Notes: a model not told the origin generated them from the letters alone. A stretch of DNA of 64,000 bases from Acanthacorydalis orientalis (GCA_034766995.1 CM068315.1:16966010-17030009); one strand, 5' to 3'; positions 20,384 through 33,553 are shown, numbered from the stretch's first letter. Program-made: numbers and translations.

Positions 20384-22730
20384 AAGAAAATTGAACACTT
20401 GTGTATTCTTTCATTAATTATAGTATTGGAGAAAATTGAACATTGATACAAACCGTATTAATAATCAAATCACAACTTTAGTTTCAGATAGTAAATACGA
20501 CGATAAATTCAATAAACATTTATTTGAAATCAAATTCATTGCATGCATAATGAATAATAATATTCGAATTAATTCAAGATTGATAAGAATATCCCATAGT
20601 TGTCCGTTCCATAATTTTTCATTTATCAACAAGAATATTTTAATTAATCATGCAATTGAATAACTATGTATATTCTGATAAAGTAATTATACGCCAATCA
20701 AAACTACTTCAAATTAGTTATTGCCCGTAATAAATCATACGTTGTTAAAATAACAAAATATATATAAAAAAAATTAATTGACGTTGTCAAATTTGTGAAG
20801 TGAATAAATTGCTCACTTAAATAAAATTGACAAATACGAGTCACATTTTATGAATGCGTTGTGTATCAAATATTGGATGTAGATTTCTGAAATAATTGCT
20901 ACGTAGTTGTACTTGATTGGCGAACAGTGAACTCGCGTTTTATTTTTTTTAAAAAAATCAATTAAATATTTTTTACGACCGGAGATCAATTACAGGAAAA
21001 TATTTATGCCAGTGTTGTTATATTAATGAAACAGTGATCAATTTATATGCATTTTGCTTTGAATAATAAATGGGAAACATTTCTTGCGATTATCATTAGT
21101 AATATAATAAATAAATTATATATAAAAAACATTATATATCTATATGTATATATATATATCACTATCATAAAAAATGTATGTTATATTTTAAATAATATGT
21201 ATTTTAGAAATGGGTTAAAGCCAATTACATACTTTTATAGTTGTGTACTTTTATATGTATTTAATTATATAAATACATAATGATTTTAAGGCCAAAAAGT
21301 ATGAATTAAATTATGGAAAAAATCAGAGTTTTTTATTTTATAAATTTTGTCATTAATTGAATTAAAAATGTCGGTTTGAATATTTATGATACTTTTTAAA
21401 ATAAATATTAAATTAGTTGTATTTATATGTTTTTAGTAATTTATAACTAAATTATAATTTCTATAAACTAATAATGCATTTTTTAAAAAAAACGACATTC
21501 AATTTCAAGTGTAAAAGTAATTTTCACTTTTCGCTAACGAACATAGCACATTTGAACTTGTACTTTTCGTAGTAAATTCTTCCAATGGGTCTGTACTGTT
21601 TTAAAATTTATGAAGTAGCATGACTCAAGGTTATTAATACAGAGCTTCTTCATAGTTGAGATGAGGTCATTTTTTAATAAGAGTAAAGATGCTACTTTGT
21701 AATAAATCTGTCAGATTTTTTACTTTCGTATTCAAGTCTATCTTGACATTTAATTATAAATGATAAGAGTCGACCTCCTCAAGTCAACAAATCCGGTTGC
21801 TAATTAAAAAATTAATTTTTTTTTGTACTGATCACGTCCTGGGGCCATCAAGATCGACGAGTTTTGTTTCGAAAATAGTTCACCAGAAAATAATATAACT
21901 TTGTTTTAATATTGCGATATAGAAATTTCACGAATATTTTCTAATATTTTGATTAATATATTTAACTTTTTAAAATAAATTGTAATAACTGTATTTCACT
22001 ACACCTAATGAAATATAAATAAAGTATACAATGTAAAAAAATAGTTCTAAAATATGATACGCTTTAATATAGAACGGTGTTTACTACATTAAACTAAATT
22101 CGTTTATATTTTTTAATAAAATTAAAACTAGTTTATAATTTGTAACAAGCAATTTAATTAAAAATGAGAAATATACGCTCGCGAATATTTAAATATAATC
22201 AATTAAAATGTTCAATTTAGATATTGTGATTTGAAATATAAAATATTTTTTTATAATATGAAATATAATATTCTGAAATGTTTCTCCAACTTTAAAATGT
22301 GTACTATTTTTGTGAGTATTGGAAAAATAATGTTCGATAAAACAATTTTTCATCTTATTTTCTTTGTTATTATATAAAAACATTGTATATTGTTAGTATA
22401 TTAATTAATAATTTAATTTGACTTCATGCTTGTTAAATTTTAGACTTAACAGTTCAGTTATTTGCACATAAACACAATGTTTTGATTTTGTTAAAAGTAA
22501 CATAAACTTATGTACCTGCTCTTAAATCAAATGTGTATTTATTTTATAAATAAAGGATGTTTATTTTGAATACAGCTACATGTTATTCAATACTATTGTT
22601 ATTTACTTTTGGGCTGTGCTGTACGTACAGTTCCGGCACAACATTCCTATTTTCTGATTACAATTTTCACTGCACAAATATAAAACAGCGGATGTAGTTG
22701 CAATCTAAAAAATAATTCCCAATTACACGC
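20384..22730. other. AT-rich stretch, nothing recognised
   Basis: Featureless except a more complex patch at 21580-21880 (GATCACGTCCTGGGGCCAT near 21831). No gene or transposon end identified. Confidence 0.4.
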
Positions 22731-22734
22731 TGGC

Positions 22735-23060
22735 AATATCATTTCCATGATAACAACACATCTGACACGGAAATCTAATCAGAAAACTCGATTCGGGTTA
22801 AAAAACACACTCGACGACAACCCATTTACAAAACGTCTGTATTCACTACCTAATCATAACAGCGAACCCGGACCCGGAACGCTATTAAAAATAAACGAAG
22901 CACTCGAAACCTTCCGGAATTGCTGGCGATGTGAAGTTAGTCGCTTGGCTTGTGGTCTATTGCAGCAGTTTCAATGAGATGACCCGTTCTCACCAACTAG
23001 TGAACGCGAAGATTATTCCCGGACGTGTGTCTATTGTGATAACACTTATTGTGTCCCAGT
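22735..23060. other. GC-richer island with a 76-codon frame
   Basis: This is clearly more complex and GC-richer than its flanks (ACCCGGACCCGGAACGC near 22867). A plus-strand ATG frame at 22747-22977 carries an NCWRCEVSRLACGLLQQF end but matches no family I know. There are no obvious splice signals around it. The similar short words TTGGTCGCTTG and TTAGTCGCTTGG recur at 23059 and 22937. It may be a conserved non-coding element or an unrecognised exon. Confidence 0.25.
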
Positions 23061-23793
23061 TGGTCGCTTGTAACGTAGAACTATATCATAGATGCTGAGC
23101 AATATTACAAGCATTACTGCTAATAATAATAACAATCATAACGTAAATAAATAAATACATCCATCGGGCCATCGAGTCGTCCAGCTGTACTATACACAAT
23201 CTATATATCTGTAGTGTTTGTGCGCGATTACAGAGATTGCAGCTGACGTTTTCTAACTATTTTATAAAAGCAATACCACTTTCTCAGTCTTCTTTTTAAC
23301 CATTTTGATTTGATAAGGTGCCAATATAAATGTTTATTGTTCAATATAACATCATTTCTACCGTTTTTATAGTTTATTTACTGCAAAATACTTCAAAATC
23401 TCTTTTATTGGGTCAGTTGAAATTTATTATAATAAATAATTTTACACATACAAAATATTTGGAGTATGAATATATACTTCATTATTTAATGTTATATTTC
23501 ACATTGTATTTTATATTTTTTTTTAAAAAAAAGTGAAGTATTCGAATTTCTACACCAATTTTTTCCTGGATTAAGGAATTTCTTTATTGTTTGCGAGAGT
23601 TGTTTCTTTCTGAATTAATATTAAGGTTATTAACTATGAAATGCATGATTTCCTTAAGTACTAAGATTGACCGCTACCCTCTGACATTTCACATTGATTA
23701 ACATTTTTTTTTATTGTGAAAGTATACATCATAAATCTTTCAAACGCACGTGTTTAATATTCAATTCCTTTTTAGGGATTTTTTTGTAAAACC
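23061..23793. other. unassigned stretch
   Basis: Higher complexity up to about 23260 (GGGCCATCGAGTCGTCCAGC at 23166), then AT-rich. No gene recognised. Confidence 0.35.
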
Positions 23794-24788
23794 ATGGATA
23801 AGTCAAAAATTCGTGTTATTTTCAAATATAAATTCCGTCGTGGAATGAATACAGCGCAGACAGATCGAAATATAAACAAAATGTTTGGGATGGATGTGGC
23901 TAATGAACGCATAGTGTGTCCACGGTGTGATAAATTCCGTTCTGGTAATTTTAACTTTGAAAATGACCCACGTGGGCAACCTGAGACCAAGGTGAATAAT
24001 GATGAGCTGAAAGCTGTAGTGGAAGCGCGAATCTATCTTAAAGTACGCGTAAATTAGCAGCAAGGTTTGAAGTTACTATTCCAATAAATTGGACCATTTG
24101 AAACAAATCGGAAAGGTAAAGAAGGTGGATAGACGGATTCCGCATGAATTAAATTAGCGTCAAAGGGGAATCGTCTCGAAGCTTGTCTTTCCTTGCTGTC
24201 ACGACTTAAAGGCGAACCATTTCTATACCATAATGATACGTGCGATAAAAAGTTATTATTTTTGACAATCGTAAGCGTTCGACACAATGTTTGGATAAAA
24301 ATGAAGCGCCGAAACATGGCTCCAAACTAAATATTCATCAAAAAAAAAATAATGGTGTCTGTTTGGTGGTCCAGCACTGATATTATTCAGTATAGCTTCA
24401 TGAAACCTAGTTAATCGATTATAGAAAATGTCTACTATAACCAATTGAATGAAATGATGAGGACGCATGCGATTAAACATCCGAGATAGGTCAATAGAGA
24501 CATACCAATCCTCTTACAAGACAACGGTCAGCCATGTGTTGCAGAAACAACGTTGCTCAAACTACAGAAGTTGGATTTGGGAACACTCTGTTATCCATCG
24601 TATTCACCAGACCTTGCCCCAATTGACTACCACGTCTTCAAAACTTTGGACCACTTCTTCCAAGGAAAAATATTCAATTCTTAACAAGCTGTAGAAAACG
24701 ACTATCGCGATTTCATCGCAACTCGCTCCTCAGGCTTCCTCGCTGCTGACATAAACAAGCTATCTTTGAGATGGAAAAAAATTCAGTA
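23794..24788 (+). pseudogene. Hsmar1-like transposase remnant
   Basis: The N-terminus MDKSKIRVIFKYKFRRGMNT is at 23794, followed by NINKMFGMDVANERIV, DKFRSGNFNFENDPRG and NNDELKAVVEA, the first helix-turn-helix of a paired-like mariner domain. Later blocks are IFDNRKRSTQCLDKNEAPKH (catalytic region after the first aspartate) with LNIHQKK, then in other frames LQDNGQPCVAE (second catalytic D region), YSPDLAPIDYHVFKTLDHFF (third D retained) and a closing INKLSLRWKK. Frames shift repeatedly and stops are frequent. It is clearly inactive. Confidence 0.82.
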
Positions 24789-24891
24789 GTTGAGTCGCAT
24801 ACTTTGATTGATTATACTGCTTCTTGTTTGAGATATAATAAACTAATCTTTATTCGAAATCAGCCATTTAATATTTACTAACTTAATAACA
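23794..24891 (+). mobile_element. old Hsmar1/cecropia-like mariner relic
   Basis: Transposase-derived sequence runs from 23794 to about 24788. It is followed by CAGCCATTTAATATTTACTA and ACTTAATA near 24864-24890, which fits a decayed form of the 3' end ending in CCAACCTAATA. No left inverted repeat is visible, so the left boundary is only the start of the coding remnant. More diverged than the HTH-MITE copies, so probably older. Confidence 0.75.
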
Positions 24892-25751
24892 TTATGCAAA
24901 ATTGATTATTTAATAACAATTAACTGGTTACAGTTTTTCTTAAAGACGTAAACGTTTGAAAAGATGAAGAAGTAGTCTTCTAAGTATCATCTCATCTCTT
25001 TGTTGATATTTTGTGGGTTTTTATTTATTTTTTTAAATTTTTATTAATTTTTTATTTGGCATTTGAACTATATCATTGTGTGTACTATTTATTTTCTATT
25101 TTAATTTTTATTACGTTTAGTAGATCTGATAGACAAATTTTGAAATTATTTTTTGGAGTCTTTATACGATTTCATCTGAATATTCTTATCTTTCCAACTG
25201 TATGGCTATTCATAGGAAGAGTTATTTTATTAATATTGTGAAGATATAATTATTGATATATTGTGTAGATTTGTAGGAGTCTATATTTAGAATTAGCTTA
25301 TGTATTTTTTTATAGTATTATAAATGCTCTTTGAATCACTAATACTTAAAAAACCTAAAACTAGTTCAAGTTCCATTGACTAATTTAAAGTTTAGTTATC
25401 AATTTATTCTTGGATTACAGCTGTAAATGAATTGAAGAGTTTAATTCCAAATTTTTCTTTACGAATTTGTTTATCTATTTTTACAGATAAATTCATAAAA
25501 CTTAATTTTTGTGATCAAAATGCATAAAAATTATTTCTTATTAAGGTCTTTTAAATAATAAAAAAAAACATATTTTTTGTCAAATTGGTTCACTGTGTTT
25601 GGTTGAAGTCACATGATTAGTTTTGTAATTAAATATTTTTTTAATTAATTGGTTTTCTCGTTTGTGAACATTCATAGCAAATAACAAAGAAATAATTTAG
25701 AAATCTTTTTATCTCTATTAAAAGTTACTTAAATCTCAATATTTAAAGACA

Positions 25752-25756
<5 letters not shown>
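24892..25756. other. AT-rich stretch, nothing recognised
   Basis: Low-complexity AT-rich DNA. A hydrophobic 76-codon frame at 25011-25241 reflects T-rich composition, not a recognised protein. Confidence 0.45.

Positions 25757-25797
<41 letters not shown>
25757..25797. repeat. (TA)n microsatellite
   Basis: About 20 TA units. Confidence 0.95.
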
Positions 25798-25799
<2 letters not shown>

Positions 25800-26120
25800 T
25801 ACGAAAGTTGTTTGTTCCTTTTAAAATTCTATACATTTAAGACATAACTATTAATTTTATGGATGTGTGCGTAGGTTTTACATTAACATAAATTAATATA
25901 TTTCGTATTAAAAATAAAAAGTTATTTATTATAAATGTAATATTTTATAAGATATTATTTTTTTAATTTGTCTTTGAGAATGGGACAGGACAATAAACTT
26001 TTTAATTAAATATTATTTATATATATACAGATTTTTCATTAATCAGTTAGAAATTCTGATAGTAGACGTCGGTTGTAAATATATATATAAAAAATATACA
26101 TACATACATACCGGTACATA

Positions 26121-26663
26121 TTAGGTTGGTAGGAAAATAATTCCGTTTTTTTTTTCTGAATTTTAACCTTATTTTTTCAATCAAAGTGTCATTTCGTTGT
26201 GTTCATGTTAACATTAGTTTAAAGAGGATTTTTCGGTCCGTATTTTGGTAACATCAACTTTGGTTTCATTATTAATTTTGTTTCAAACTGGGCTATTGAA
26301 TTAAAGATGGAAAAGAAGCAAAAAAGTGCATATTTTTTGTATGAGTTCAAAACGAATGGTAAAGCAGCAGAAACTACTCCTAAACTAAACAATGCTTTTA
26401 GTGTGGGTACTGTTAAGTAAAGTACGGTGCAATGGTTGTTCCAAAAATTTCGTGCTGGGGGCGAGACCCTTGAAGATGAAAAAGTTCTTGGGCGTCCTTC
26501 TTCAGTTCATAACAACCAACTGAAAGTGTTATTTGAATCAGAACCGTGCACAACTATTTGAGAGCCTGCACAAAAGTTAGGCGTTAATCATCTAACAGTT
26601 CCAAGAGAAAAATGAATATGAATTTGAAGGTCATGAAACGCAATTATTTTTCTATCACCGTAA
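26121..26663 (+). mobile_element. HTH-MITE copy 2 (543 bp)
   Basis: The left end TTAGGTTGGTAGGAAAATAA starts at 26121. The right end carries CGCAATTATTTTTCTATCAC and finishes at 26663. It contains ATGGAAAAGAAGC at 26308 and the same truncated transposase 5' region as the other copies, ending ACAGTTCC then AAGAGAAAAATGAATATG, so its deletion starts slightly earlier than in copies with GTTCTGGACCACTT. Several stops are present. Confidence 0.87.
26308..26600 (+). pseudogene. truncated mariner transposase N-terminus
   Basis: The start reads MEKKQKSAYF. Recognisable blocks include the ETTPKLNNAFSVGTV segment, WLFQKFRAGGETLEDEK, RPSSVHNNQLKVLFESEP and, after a stop in place of the RELAQK arginine, QKLGVNHLTV. 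Only the DNA-binding part is represented. Confidence 0.78.
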
Positions 26664-26913
26664 TATTTACATTCCCAGTACTATATTCAATATTTTGTAC
26701 AATTTTAAAATTAATATATTATATAAAGACCAAATTTTTACTAATTTCTCCATATTGTTTAAATATTTGTCGATATAAACTATGTCTATTGATGTTATTT
26801 TTAAACATTTTTAAGATTCCAGAGTGTATTTGTATTAAAAAGATTTTTTTTATTTTAAAATAATATATTTTATTTTATTAGAGAAATATATATCTTTAAC
26901 TCTGAATATTAAT

Positions 26914-26968
26914 GTGTATATATATATATACATGTGTGTGTGTGTGTGTGTGTGTGTGGTTGTGTTTG
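26914..26968. repeat. (TA)n(TG)n microsatellite
   Basis: Short TA run followed by about 12 TG units. Confidence 0.94.
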
Positions 26969-27151
26969 TGTATCCACATTTACAAATATATTATACATGC
27001 GTATATATAATTTATACATTAAATTAATATTTATTATATTTACAATTAATGCTTTCTCTCTTACAGACCATTAAATTACAAATTATACAGAGTTAAATTT
27101 TAGAGTTGACTGAATATTCATTTATATCAAATTGGGTTACTTTGAATATAA

Positions 27152-27153
<2 letters not shown>

Positions 27154-27216
<63 letters not shown>
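27154..27216. repeat. (TA)n microsatellite
   Basis: About 30 uninterrupted TA units. Confidence 0.96.
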
Positions 27217-27220
<4 letters not shown>

Positions 27221-27239
27221 GTATGTATGTCAAGATGAA

Positions 27240-27450
27240 TGTATGTAGCGTTAGATGATCAGTGTCGAAAGCTCAACATCTGCCAGTTCGTGCGAGGAAG
27301 CGCAAACCTCTCGTTCAACTTTTATTGGATTATAATTCTCCGTAATTACCTTGTTAACAATGGTCATTGGCGCTCACATGTCCAGCTCGTTTGTTAGCTA
27401 GTGCACGAAACAAAAGCGCCTCGTTATAAAGTACTGATTAAAAAGGGAAA
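27240..27450. promoter_or_regulatory. candidate non-coding regulatory island
   Basis: Complex sequence between TA arrays with CTTTTATTGGATTATAATTC (27318-27337), CCGTAATTACC (27341-27351) and CATGTCCAGCTCG. TTTATTGG, GGATTA and TAATTA words are typical of homeodomain-bound enhancers. There is no protein-like frame. The regulatory role is inference only. Confidence 0.22.
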
Positions 27451-27562
27451 ATGATTCGACACTAGGGTTGTTGAATGCACGTTGAATCCAATTATACCAG
27501 ACAAATGAATTAAAATCATATTTAAAGTCGTTCTAGGAAGACATTTATATGAATCTCTATAA

Positions 27563-27563
<1 letters not shown>

Positions 27564-27613
<50 letters not shown>
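27564..27613. repeat. (TA)n microsatellite
   Basis: About 25 TA units. Confidence 0.96.
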
Positions 27614-27615
<2 letters not shown>

Positions 27616-27956
27616 TTAAATTACTAGTTTGTATACATTTAAGTAGCATTTCAGATTATATTGATCGTATTTAATACTTATTTCACATTAATTTCAATTG
27701 AATAAAAATATCGTTATAGTGAAACTGAAGTGCTAGAACTTATAGCAAATGTAAATCTTCAAGGGTATAGTTTTTGCAATTTTTAACTGTAAACAAAAAA
27801 TATATGTCGTTTCAAATAGGACATCTCATTACAAATTGTGATCCATATTAAAACATTAGTTCAGATGAATGCAACAGATAAAAAATGACTGTTTATACGA
27901 GACATGCCTAGACGTTGACTAAAACAGAAGATTCACACAATGACCAGTGGTCAAAA

Positions 27957-28006
<50 letters not shown>

Positions 28007-28037
28007 ATATATATATATGTACATGTACATGTATATG
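27957..28037. repeat. (TA)n with ACATGT repeats
   Basis: TA array followed by repeated ACATGTACATGT units. Confidence 0.94.
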
Positions 28038-29022
28038 ACAGATAATTTACTGGAAGGTGTAGAACGTTTCCATTATGTTTAGATTGAAAACTAAATGAGC
28101 TGCATAATTTGCTTAATTGGGATATAAAAAAATTTTAAGCCTTGTTAGTTACTTATTTACGTCTGGTATATTCATATTTTATAATGTTCTTTTTTTATTC
28201 CATCTGTTTGGCTGCTGTGTAATACATTCGATGTGTAATAACTTACATCATAACCCTAGGCATTGTGTATTGAATTAGAAGCAGAGATGTATTTCAACAG
28301 TGTATAAATAAATTATCATTGCACCAGTCCTATATGTACATACATATCTTGGTAGACGTGTCCTGTTATATCCTGTACTTATTTATTTAATAAAATTAAT
28401 TGTTAAAGAAAGATATGTTTTTGTTATTAATTCTATGTAGTTATAAAAAATGATGGATTATTGTACTTTGTTAGCAAGTAAAAAGTGATTCTTTGTGAAA
28501 TTAATCGATTTTTGAAAGAATAAATTTATAATTTTCTTCTAAAATACTTATTTATATCAAATTACAATTAAATTTAACAGTACGATTTCTTTTTAAAAAA
28601 AAAATAATATATTGATCATTATAATTTTTGTGTTAAAAATCAAAAATCTGAATAGTTTTAATTTTGGTTCAAAAAAGATACATTTTCATGTACAATAGAT
28701 TTATGTTAATAATTTTTAAATATATAACGTAAAGATATTAATTATTTTGAATATTAATATTGATAAGTTGTCCTTTCGCAAAAGTTAAAAAATTATATTT
28801 TTTTAATAAAGTAATTTATACAAGAAAAAATATGGTATTTTCTTTTTAAACACTGGATTTTATTCAATTTGTATAAAACTCAAACGATGTGAATCGTTTT
28901 TTCTAAAAAAAATACATATTTTTTATAACATATTTTTGACAAAAGCTAGATACTTAGATCGACGTAATATTTGTAAGTCGAAAATGTAAGAATTTTTGAT
29001 CATAAATAATAAATTTCTGACA
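28038..29022. other. AT-rich stretch, nothing recognised
   Basis: No gene, RNA or transposon end identified. Confidence 0.45.
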
Positions 29023-29025
29023 TGT

Positions 29026-29076
<51 letters not shown>
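29023..29076. repeat. (TA)n microsatellite
   Basis: TA array preceded by ACATATATACAT. Confidence 0.95.
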
Positions 29077-29078
<2 letters not shown>

Positions 29079-29293
29079 ATTTATACAAAAATATCAAAAT
29101 ATGTAATAAAATATATGTTTTATTGCCAGTACAAAATACCGATAAAATATAATACTTTTTAGAAAGTGAAAATTAGTTTTTGTTGAAGTAAATATAATTC
29201 TGTTAAGAAAAAATATCGTATTTTATCAAATTAAATAAATAATTGGAAAATTTCTTGTAACGTAACGCTGTGAAGATGATGGCATCAATATAG

Positions 29294-29296
<3 letters not shown>

Positions 29297-29375
<79 letters not shown>
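29297..29375. repeat. (TA)n microsatellite
   Basis: Two long TA runs separated by one phase shift (TATAATAT). Confidence 0.96.
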
Positions 29376-29377
<2 letters not shown>

Positions 29378-29879
29378 CATCAATCAAAAATGATTTATTA
29401 AATATGTTTGACCAGAATTTTTTTAATAGATTGTAGGATGAAAAAATAATCCATTTGTGAAAGTGAATTCAGGTACAATGTCAGTTCTCTACTGCCAAGT
29501 TAATTTTTGTTTTTATATAATAAAAATATCTTAAGTAATAGATACACTCATAATCTGTACTGTAAAATACGTGAATTATACAATTACTAATCTTCAATAT
29601 TAGACAAAAAAGACTATATATTTTCAAATCTCAAAAGTAATTATTTTCAAAAATAAATAACAAAATTTAGACGTACTTGAAATTAACTTCATGCTGTAAA
29701 AATACATACAAATTAATAATCACTAATACTAAACATAAAAAATACAAAGTATTTTTTTATATCATTTACGAAGCCCACATTTAAGCCAACAATAATAATC
29801 AAATAAAAGTTAAGTACCTTAAATACAAATAAATGCACATAAGTACATAAATATAAAGTGTAATTATGTGCACTTCATT

Positions 29880-30060
29880 ACAGACTATATTGCCACGTTT
29901 CTTTAGGCATGTGGGTGGCCGAAACGTGCTACGACGACATAAACAGCAAATGCTTTACCTTATATAACAAATACAGGATGTGGTATGTGTGATGTATGGA
30001 CTTGAATATTGTCGTTAATAGTCTAATCATGCAAAACGTCATCGGAATGACGTTTAATTT
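29880..30060. promoter_or_regulatory. candidate regulatory island with paired CRE half-sites
   Basis: Complex sequence (CATGTGGGTGGCCGAAACGT near 29908) ending with AAACGTCAT-CGGA-ATGACGTTT at 30034-30055, a perfect 9-base inverted pair around a 4-base spacer. Each arm is a TGACGT half-site of the ATF/CREB class. No coding frame. Function is inferred from the motif only. Confidence 0.3.
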
Positions 30061-30534
30061 AAAAACACTATTAATATTCTATTTAGAGAATTGTAACGTA
30101 TTAATATTTTGTAACTGTATAGCTGTATAACTATTCATAATTTTAAACTGATATTCTAGTAAATACATAAAACTTTTATTTAACATACATACCTAGCATT
30201 TCCCTTTTTTAAATCATGCTGACATTAATATATTATACTGTAGTCTGCATTACAGATTAAAGTATTTGATATTGCAATCAATTTTATAAAGTTTAATAGA
30301 TAAATTTAATTTAATCGACAAGAAAATATTTTTCAATATTTATTTAATTTATTAAAAAGGTCGAATCGATAACACAATATAAATTGATTAATAAAAAAAA
30401 TATTCTAAATATCTAATAGTCAGTAATTTTTTTCTCAAAAAAGTCTGATAGATAATTAATAAATGTGATGATTATAATTTTTTAAAAAATTTTTTTTTCC
30501 ATTAAAATAAATTACTATTCAAAATACTAATGTG
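30061..30534. other. AT-rich stretch, nothing recognised
   Basis: Low-complexity sequence with no identified feature. Confidence 0.45.
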
Positions 30535-30609
30535 CTGGATGTTTTCATCTCTTTAGATCAGTAAAGAGTCTATTCTTCACTTAGTTGATCCAAAAGAATG
30601 AAAAACAGG
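30535..30609. mobile_element. small inverted-repeat element, family X, copy 3 (short)
   Basis: CTGGATGTTTTCATCTCTTT and the opposite-strand CCTGTTTTTCATTCTTTTGG are imperfect inverted partners facing each other across about 20 bases. TTCATTCTTTTGGATCAA is identical to the end of copy 1 at 4600-4617. This is a solo-hairpin form without the inner segment. Confidence 0.45.
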
Positions 30610-30939
30610 AGATCAAATCAACAGGATCTAAAATTTAAAATTTACAGGATTCAATAAAACTGAGTAACATAAAAATAATAATTTTTTTTAAAGACTTTCT
30701 TTATTAATATGTTTTTAGGCATTTTATTTGTTAGTTGCTTAATAGTTACTCTCCTATGAAACCTTAAGGGAAAAAAGCAACGTAAATCGTTTCGACTTAT
30801 GTTGTTTTTGTAGGGAATAATATTAGATGATTAATAAATTATTTAAAATATTTTTTTTAATATGATTCTTTATTAAAAAACACACGCAAATATGTATCTC
30901 GCTTATAATCAAATATTAAGATGTATAATCATATTATCC

Positions 30940-31480
30940 ATCGGATTCTAGCAGAGTTTCTTCAATTTTTTGGTTGGTCAATTGAATATTTCGTTGTAAA
31001 ATGACATATGCTCCTCCAAAATGCTATCTTTCACTTGTTTTAAATTGTCTATTTTTTATACTTAATCGAAATTTTCAATCCATATGCTTTCGTAGACGGA
31101 AGTGACATCGCAGATGTAGTATGTTTTAGTATTTGCAATGTGTTTTTTGATGAACCATCTATGAATTCCTCAGTCTTCACCATCCTTGCTTTATAGGCAT
31201 CGCATTGAAAGATCATATATGATGAAGGAGAAAATGTTTTTTTTTAGTGTTTCGGAACTCTTCTCCCATAAGATTCAGTTGATAAATAGTTTTTTTTTGT
31301 AAAACGGGGGCCACCAGTTTTTAAATTCAAAAATCTCAACAGTCTGTACTTCTTTACTGAAAATTTTATACTGGATTGAATAACCATATTAACGTATTCT
31401 TTGGCATGTACGTACGATCATGTTTTCGCACAGTTTTTTTTTAATAACTCCAAGATCACATTCATTAGGCAACAAAGAAT
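30940..31480 (-). other. unassigned segment, possibly decayed coding or repeat DNA
   Basis: Less AT-rich than its flanks. Minus-strand fragments such as KTEEFIDGSSKNTLQILKH and KLVAPVLQKK look protein-like but are interrupted by stops, and I recognise no family. A decayed transposon or gene is possible. Confidence 0.2.
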
Positions 31481-33553
31481 GATCAGATTTGACAGGTAGG
31501 TATATCGAGGCTAATTTAAATTTTATACTGAATATGAAGCTACCCTCAAAAATCTAATTTCAACAAAAAATTTTTTGAAAAAACATGACCTACATAGTTT
31601 TTGAAATGATCGATTCAGTTATATTTTTTAGTAATATGGGTAAATTCACTTTTACAGATGATAGTTCATTTCTCTGCAAATCATATTCAATAATCGATTA
31701 TTTTATATTTTGATTGTTATTTATACGCATTCCAATAATAATGTATTCATCATTAGATTTGAAAAGTATAGAAGAATCTCTTTTATCGAAAAGATCACTA
31801 ATCAATTATAAAACAATTTTAATTTAAAAGATTATATGTTCGAAAGAAGCTGAAAATTTATGTTTGAAAGTTTCCATTTTGATATGAAAATATTTTTAAA
31901 ATATATTTTTTTAGTAAAATAAACAATTTAAAACTATTTTAATTGTCGAAAAATAAATCAAATTTCCCAAATAATTTTTTCAGTATTCTCAAATTATTAT
32001 TTCAAACAAAAGAATTTTTCCCGAAAACAAATAAACGTTTAGATACCAAAGAATAAGTATTTGTAATAAAGTTCCATTTTTATTTTTTATAGGTCAATAA
32101 GATCAATTCAAGGATATACGACACAAAGCTCATAAATAACTAAAATAAGGTATAAATATAATAAAAAAAACTGTATATAAGCGATGTTTAACAAATCACG
32201 TATATGGATAAATAATGTATTTTATTGGTAATCAATAATCCTTCATAAAAATAAGGTACACGATTTATATTTCGTTGAAGGATGCTTTTATAGATATTTG
32301 ACAGTTTTATACACTGCTATAAATTCTTTAAAAAATTATTCTCTGATCTATTTACAATAATTTATCGGAAAGAAGGTTATAAAAGATTCGATTAAAATAA
32401 AACTTGTAGACTGTTGCAGGTTTGATAACAAGTATAGTTTATTAATTATAAAATTTATTCGTTATCAAAATATTTCAGTTACAGTTATAAAAACTGGTTA
32501 TCGTGTGAAATAGAAGGTTTATAATTGATATAAAAAATAATCTAATTTGAACTGATATCCCTTTTCTCGCTTAGAATTCATTATCTTTATCGACATTAAG
32601 AAACATCTTTTAAACGCACCAAACTTTTTCCAAATTCCGAAAAAAAAACTATAAACTGATATGAAACTCTCGTATTCTTTCGGTTAGTTTGAATTCACAA
32701 TACCAGACTGCTATTTCTAGACTAAATCGTTTAATGAAACACTGAATATTGCGTACGATATGTATATATTGTGTTGGTACTAAAACCGCCATTATAATTT
32801 TCTTAACATGAGTATGACAAAGCAAGTGTTAATTCATACAGCTTATTATGTTTGCATATTAAACGTAGGAGCACAGCCCGTCATCCTCACGGTCTTCCGG
32901 CCTCTGAAACATAAACAGCCTTCGTAGACGTGCTTAATTGATCAATTATGATGCACACAATGCACGTTTTTAGTTAATTATTTACACCGTTAAGTAATAT
33001 ATAAATATTTATAGACTCGTTAGGGTAAGAAGTTGATGTAAGCTCTAGTTAAGGATTAGAACCGAGTATTATCCAGTTTTCTAAATAAGGACCTTTATTT
33101 ATGGCGGATGTAATTTATTGATGGATATAAGAATGTGTCGAATAAAAACAGTTATTACATTAACTCTTGCAAGTGTTCAATATTATATACGTGTTGAAAT
33201 GACTCTATGAATATTTATAATTTCAGTTTATCTACTAATTAAAGCTATACAATATACGTTGTTATTGTTTATCGTATACGGAGATGTATTACATTTCTTT
33301 TCTTTAATTATTATTATTATGCCGTACGTTTATTGCCCTAAATAATATACGTTCTTAATAGATATTAAAAATTAATTTAATGCAAATGAATTAAATATGA
33401 AATTTTTAGAAATAGAATTAAGATTCTGGTTTAAAATCTCAAATACATCTTTATTCAAATAGTAAAATTATATTTTGTTATTGCAAAATTTGTCAAAATC
33501 TTCTCCTCATAGACCTGATATTCCCTAATACAATTTTATGGATCGTATGCGAT
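31481..33553. other. AT-rich stretch with one complex patch
   Basis: Mostly featureless. The patch 32860-33080 (GAGCACAGCCCGTCATCCTC, ACGGTCTTCCGGCCTCTG, AATTGATCAATTATGATGCA) is more complex and may be conserved non-coding DNA. Confidence 0.35.

Noticed and set aside
22747..22977. 76-codon frame as a confirmed host gene
   Set aside because: No homology recognised, no splice sites, no upstream promoter signals. Left as a low-confidence island.
31080..31300. Decayed protein fragments on the minus strand, possible transposase
   Set aside because: Fragments were too short and frame-shifted to match any family. Kept only as an unassigned segment.
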